Positions 60,270-64,000 of a DNA stretch of 64,000 nt are shown in pieces; positions within the stretch are counted from its first letter, which is position 1; every line of letters begins with the position of its first letter. Source of the DNA: Ktedonobacteria bacterium brp13 (lineage in GTDB: Bacteria > Chloroflexota > Ktedonobacteria > Ktedonobacterales > Ktedonobacteraceae); the NCBI GenBank assembly GCA_015099395.1, contig AP024096.1, positions 248,001-312,000 of the forward strand. The letters are read 5' to 3'. The position numbers and the translations under genes are program-made. The notes beneath the pieces are model-generated. The model was not told where the DNA came from and made no database searches. It saw only the letters and a program-made list of their open reading frames with translations.

Positions 60270-61769
60270 CTAGAGATGTTGTGCCCAGAATTGCCTCTCT
60301 ACAGCCTGGGGATCATTCTCTACATGGCATGCTTCGTTGAAAATCATCGTAGTCCTGCTCTGTGTATCGTATGCAGGCCATGCTGGTAATGTTGCTACAG
60401 CAGGTTGGCCGCTATGTGCAAAGGCAATCCAAGCGTTGTGCATGCGTTCAGCAAGTTGCTGCATCTGCGGCGTCACTGTCCCGACAATGAACATCGACAA
60501 CTGACTCCCACGAAGATGATCCCACACAAATGGTACTTCTAGCGCATGGCACGCACCGAGTCCACCCCCAAAAGCTGGCGTCGCCCAGTCAAAACGATAC
60601 ATCCACACCTGCATGCCGCGCTGTACTAACGCATCAGCCAGTTGCAGAGCAGGCAAGCGAAACGTTTTGTCAGTGAGCATAGAGACCCAGGCTTCCTGGG
60701 GTGGTAGTTCGCGCAGGGTTGCATATGCCGTCAGCAACGCACTGCCATCAACACCCAATACTTGTTGTAGCGCCTGCTCATTGGGAGTAGGACTACTCGT
60801 ACCCAGAGCAGTAAAGAGTTTCATCTCATCAAGATTCGTGCCAATGAGCGTTACAATCCCATCTGCAGTACCGCTGGCAATAGCCTCTAGAGGATGAACG
60901 GACAACACACTCCCATCTATCACCGGGCAAAGAGTTGTTATACCACGACGCTGGACAATAGATTTTTGCGCTGCCAGGAGATCATCCACAGCTACCGAGG
61001 CCAGAGCGTCAAGAGCACCGTCTTGCAGATTGAGCTCTTGAAAGAACTCCTGGCGGACAGCTATCGCTCGCTGCCTACTAGTAATCATGCTGGCAGCACC
61101 ACTTTCAAGGATTGCACGCTGAAAAAGACCATGCGCCTCTGGCAGAGCCAGAAGTGTACCGATACTCATCGCACCAGCCGATTCACCAAATACAGTGACA
61201 TTCGCTGGATCACCACCAAAGGCAGCAATGTTAGCATGTACCCACTGGAGAGCAGCCACCTGATCAAGCAGACCGCTATTACCAGATGACGCATAGTTTT
61301 CCGAAAGGTCCCCCAGATAGAGAAAACCGAGCGCACCCAGACGGTAATTCAAAGTGACAACTATCACATCACCATGCGCAGCAAAGGTCGCGCCATCATA
61401 ATCAGGCGACGATCCCGAACCAAGTATAAACGCTCCACCATGGATCCAGACTAACACAGGCCGTGGCTTATGAGCGCCAGCAGGTGCCCAGATATTGAGA
61501 TAGAGGCAATCTTCATTGAGCACCGGCGCGCTACCCTCACCCACAACAGCATTGCTGGCACCACCAAATACACTGATATCCTGTGGCGCAACCGGACCAA
61601 ACGCAGTTGCATCACGTACACCGACCCATGGCTCCAGTGGAACAGGAGCACGAAAGCGCAAAGGCCCCACAGGCGGCTGAGCATAGGGAATACCCTTCCA
61701 TACATTTACAGAGCCTTCAGTCGTACCCAGAACCGTACCAAAGCGCGTCTCTACAAGCTGATCAACCAT
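60270..61769 (-). CDS. Type B carboxylesterase
   Basis: A 499-residue alpha/beta hydrolase of the carboxylesterase/cholinesterase family. The N-terminal signature GKGIPYAQPP-like block, EDCLYLNIWAP, oxyanion-hole HGGAF (110-114), nucleophile GESAGAMS with Ser197, and the His in GACHALEVPFVW fit the triad. There is no signal peptide, so it is intracellular. Such enzymes hydrolyse p-nitrobenzyl or other aryl esters. It is monogenic. Confidence 0.92.
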   Translation of the reverse strand: MVDQLVETRFGTVLGTTEGSVNVWKGIPYAQPPVGPLRFRAPVPLEPWVGVRDATAFGPVAPQDISVFGGASNAVVGEGSAPVLNEDCLYLNIWAPAGAHKPRPVLVWIHGGAFILGSGSSPDYDGATFAAHGDVIVVTLNYRLGALGFLYLGDLSENYASSGNSGLLDQVAALQWVHANIAAFGGDPANVTVFGESAGAMSIGTLLALPEAHGLFQRAILESGAASMITSRQRAIAVRQEFFQELNLQDGALDALASVAVDDLLAAQKSIVQRRGITTLCPVIDGSVLSVHPLEAIASGTADGIVTLIGTNLDEMKLFTALGTSSPTPNEQALQQVLGVDGSALLTAYATLRELPPQEAWVSMLTDKTFRLPALQLADALVQRGMQVWMYRFDWATPAFGGGLGACHALEVPFVWDHLRGSQLSMFIVGTVTPQMQQLAERMHNAWIAFAHSGQPAVATLPAWPAYDTQSRTTMIFNEACHVENDPQAVERQFWAQHL

Positions 61770-61882
61770 AACTCAATTCCCTTCTTTCAAACAAGAAGAG
61801 GCATCGTTACCTCCCCTACTGTATTGACTCTTCTTACTATACGTATATGAAGAGTTAAGGGTGTAGTTACGCAATGATAAAA

Positions 61883-61936
61883 CGCCCACGCCATCCAGGA
61901 ACGCAACTTTCGTTGTGCTTCTGAAGGGCGTGGGCG
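61883..61936 (-). terminator. Terminator after the malectin/beta-helix gene
   Basis: CGCCCACGCC (61883-61892) pairs with GGCGTGGGCG (61927-61936), with a nested GCAAC/GTTGT hairpin inside. On the minus strand TTTTATC follows. It lies 30 bases beyond the stop codon. Confidence 0.7.
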
Positions 61937-61965
61937 AGCAGTCGCTCATGCTTACGTAGCGCGCA

Positions 61966-64000
61966 CTATGGATAACTTGTCACGGTGACCGCGGTATCCG
62001 GGTTAGAGACAGTCGACGACCCGCCTGTGTTGTTGATCACATTCAGGATGCCTCCGTACCCCGATGTGGACAGGAAGATCGTGAACAGATCGTGGAGACT
62101 TCCCGCTGGGAGGGTACTGGGAACCTCAAACGCATTTGCAGCGTAGATGTTCACGCCCTGGTTGAAGAAGCTGTAGCTGCCCATACCGTATCCGTGGAAG
62201 CTGGTGACATTGTTGGCAACCTTGAAGGCAGCCCAACCATCGACTCCGGAAGCCTCCATCCACGCCGCCTGGCTGGGTGGGTCGTAGGGCATCTCGTTCT
62301 GGAAGAAGATGTCCGTGCCACCATTTCCATTCCAGATTACTTCGTATTGCTGGTAGTGCTCGACGGCAAGGCCATACGCAATCACGTTGTCACCATTGAC
62401 GATGAGACCGGTATTGGCGGTGTTGGTGGTCCAGCCCGCACCGTTGCCGTGGTCGGCCCGCCATGCCCAGATGTCATCGAGGATGGCATTGGCGCTGTTG
62501 ACGACCAGACTGGTCGTCGCGCTACCTGCCTCTGCGCCGCCGATACGGAAGAACACATCCTGAATAGTCGGCGGGTCGGAGGCATACTGGTTATTGTGCA
62601 TGGCGCTACTCCCGACCTGTAGCAGCTCCGGCGAGTTCGTTGTGCCAGCGTCGAAGATCAACCCGGAGATCATAATCCCCGGCGCATTGGCGACTTGCAT
62701 GGACACGATCCCGTTTTGAGGGATCAACGTTGCGAAACCGAGACCGAGCACCACAGTATCGGGATTTGTCACGTTGAGGCTCTGGCTCAGATTATAGATA
62801 CCTGGAGTCAGGATCAGGTTCTCACCGCTCGCTAACGCGCTATTAATTGTCGCAGTGGAGTCGCTCGGCTGGGCGATGAAGAACTTGCTGATCGGGAGAG
62901 ACAAACCAGGAGTTGCGCCGTTCGCCCAGGTCGTGCCGGAGGTGTTCGTCTGGACTGACGGGACGAAGACGTTGTCTTTTCCGCTGGAATCGGTGTACAG
63001 GTATGGCTCCTCACGTGTCACCGGACTGGTTGGGAGCGTGGTGTACGGGCCACCACACGATGACACAGCGGGGAAGCACTGGGCCGGCGCACCAACAACA
63101 CCAGAAAACACCTGGTTCCAGACACCGTTGCTCCAACCAGTAATCTGGCTGTTCCTGACAATAAACTGTTGCTGCGAGCCACTTGTTATATTGCTGCCAG
63201 TGATTTTTGAGTCGGCGATGAAACCACCACTTGCGTAATTCGGCTGGGTGCAATAGTCCTGAAGCGTGGTTGATCCGTTAATCTGAACCCGACGCATCGG
63301 CGCAGCCTGTGACACCGCCCAGAACTCGCCGTTATAGCAACCAGAGTTCGGTGTGGTTACGTTGATGGTCAGGTTTGACAACGAGCGCCAGAAGTTCACC
63401 AGCGCGGTGCAGTTGGTGGTGCTGAGGCACTGGTTGTAAACGTCGATGGACCCATTGATGACGACGTTGTTCGGAGAGAGGCCAAGACCCGCCACACTGG
63501 TATAGTAACCGACCTGAAAGTTTAGAGGGTTGCTGCTGGTGCCATAGGTGCCAGGTTCAAAGAGCAATGCATAGCGCTGAGTTCCAAACTGGTTGGAAAT
63601 CTGCTGATTTGCCACCGAGTTGACCGTTGACTGGATCTGGCTCAGCGGCATGCTGGGAGTAAAGATGTAGACATTTGAGCCAAAGTTGGGAGCCCCCCCT
63701 ATCGGCGTTGGCGTCGGCGTCGGTGTTGTTGTCGACGTCGGTGTCGGTGTTGGAGTGGACGTTGTGCCTCCAAGTACCTCGATGCCGTTCACCTGAGCAT
63801 TGTCTTTAACAGTGGTGAATTGAATCGCAACAGTTCCGCTGCTCGTAGCCGTAGCAGTGAATTGCTTAACGACCGCTTTATTGGCTGCGCCGGCCGCACC
63901 AATGATGTCAAAACTCGTAAGCACTGCCTGCCCATTGATATTGACGTTAAATGTGCGCTGTCCTGCCTGTGTCCAGTACGTCTCGGCAAAATGCAGACGC
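61966..64000 (-). CDS. Secreted malectin plus two-lobed beta-helix protein (N-terminus outside window)
   Basis: The gene runs off the right edge; the frame is open through 64000, so the GTG at 63924 is not the true start. The visible 678 codons begin in a malectin domain (RLHFAETYWTQAGQRTFNV, then VNGIEVLGG), pass a Ser/Thr/Pro linker, and end in about 570 residues of right-handed parallel beta-helix starting NFGSNVYIFTPSMP. Blocks PNNVVINGSIDVYNQ, WRSLSNLTINV, VSQAAPMRRVQI, TSLVVNSANAILDDIWAWRADHG and FFQNEMPYDPPSQAAWM match a group of large secreted actinobacterial proteins of pectate-lyase or GH55-like fold. Substrate unknown; beta- or alpha-glucan is plausible. Confidence 0.75.
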   Translation of the reverse strand, partial: RLHFAETYWTQAGQRTFNVNINGQAVLTSFDIIGAAGAANKAVVKQFTATATSSGTVAIQFTTVKDNAQVNGIEVLGGTTSTPTPTPTSTTTPTPTPTPIGGAPNFGSNVYIFTPSMPLSQIQSTVNSVANQQISNQFGTQRYALLFEPGTYGTSSNPLNFQVGYYTSVAGLGLSPNNVVINGSIDVYNQCLSTTNCTALVNFWRSLSNLTINVTTPNSGCYNGEFWAVSQAAPMRRVQINGSTTLQDYCTQPNYASGGFIADSKITGSNITSGSQQQFIVRNSQITGWSNGVWNQVFSGVVGAPAQCFPAVSSCGGPYTTLPTSPVTREEPYLYTDSSGKDNVFVPSVQTNTSGTTWANGATPGLSLPISKFFIAQPSDSTATINSALASGENLILTPGIYNLSQSLNVTNPDTVVLGLGFATLIPQNGIVSMQVANAPGIMISGLIFDAGTTNSPELLQVGSSAMHNNQYASDPPTIQDVFFRIGGAEAGSATTSLVVNSANAILDDIWAWRADHGNGAGWTTNTANTGLIVNGDNVIAYGLAVEHYQQYEVIWNGNGGTDIFFQNEMPYDPPSQAAWMEASGVDGWAAFKVANNVTSFHGYGMGSYSFFNQGVNIYAANAFEVPSTLPAGSLHDLFTIFLSTSGYGGILNVINNTGGSSTVSNPDTAVTVTSYP

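Noticed and set aside
62092..62622. 176-codon plus-strand frame in the malectin/beta-helix gene
   Set aside because: Antisense to the conserved beta-helix; composition explained by the opposite strand.
1..64000. rRNA, tRNA, CRISPR array, phage or replication origin
   Set aside because: None was recognised on reading both strands; a tRNA or covariance-model search could not be run, so a missed small RNA is possible.

Overview
The window looks like a chromosomal segment of a soil-type, Gram-positive-like heterotroph, most plausibly a Ktedonobacteria-type member of the Chloroflexota. This is inferred from gene content: lipoprotein and Tat-lipoprotein binding proteins, secreted glycosidases with Pro/Thr linkers, LacI/GntR/IclR/TetR regulators, and gene styles typical of that group. 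There is no rRNA or tRNA gene here, so the taxonomy is not proven.

Region 1 (1-8.0 kb) is a carbon-phosphorus lyase locus on the minus strand: phnC, phnE, phnD, phnG, phnH, phnI and the start of phnJ. A divergent gene (6319-7992) encodes what looks like an unusual regulator, a cytoplasmic PhnD-like ligand-binding domain fused to a LacI-type repressor. A perfect 18-bp palindrome lies directly downstream of the predicted phnC promoter. This is the best candidate for an undescribed control system in the window.

Region 2 (8.2-10.2 kb) holds small membrane proteins and remnants. Region 3 (10.3-19.9 kb) is a chitin / N-acetylglucosamine module: secreted GH18 chitinase, GH3 N-acetylhexosaminidase, BadF-type GlcNAc kinase, NagR/DasR-like GntR regulator, and a peptide-family ABC importer without ATPases. 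An identical 25-bp operator/-35 element precedes both the chitinase and the importer. Region 4 (20-26.4 kb) is mixed: a double GNAT, an RclA-like flavoprotein, IclR, aldo/keto reductase and a J-domain protein, with recombinase, radical-SAM and IS3 remnants between them.

Region 5 (26.5-38.6 kb) is an alpha-glucan module: GH31 glucosidase, CUT1 permeases and binding protein, a 1.7-kb non-coding region rich in LacI-type palindromes, a large secreted GH87-like beta-helix enzyme with two malectin domains, and a LacI regulator. With region 3 it suggests use of fungal cell walls (chitin plus alpha-1,3-glucan). Region 6 (38.7-46.7 kb) has an SRPBCC remnant, an FHA domain fused to a flavoprotein-like enzyme, a two-component system, a GT39-like glycosyltransferase and a PPOX-fold protein.

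Region 7 (46.9-57.3 kb) has a CatE-like ring-cleavage dioxygenase and an aromatic-hydroxylase-like monooxygenase. These are followed by a COG1964 radical SAM enzyme (tetraether-lipid-synthase-like) overlapping a Cys-rich methyltransferase, then a DUF1684 protein, a CDP-alcohol phosphatidyltransferase, and a four-gene operon with a MerA-like reductase and another methyltransferase. Region 8 (57.4-64 kb) has a conserved hypothetical, a TetR/luciferase-like monooxygenase pair with palindromic operators, a carboxylesterase, and the 3' part of a secreted malectin/beta-helix protein that runs off the window.
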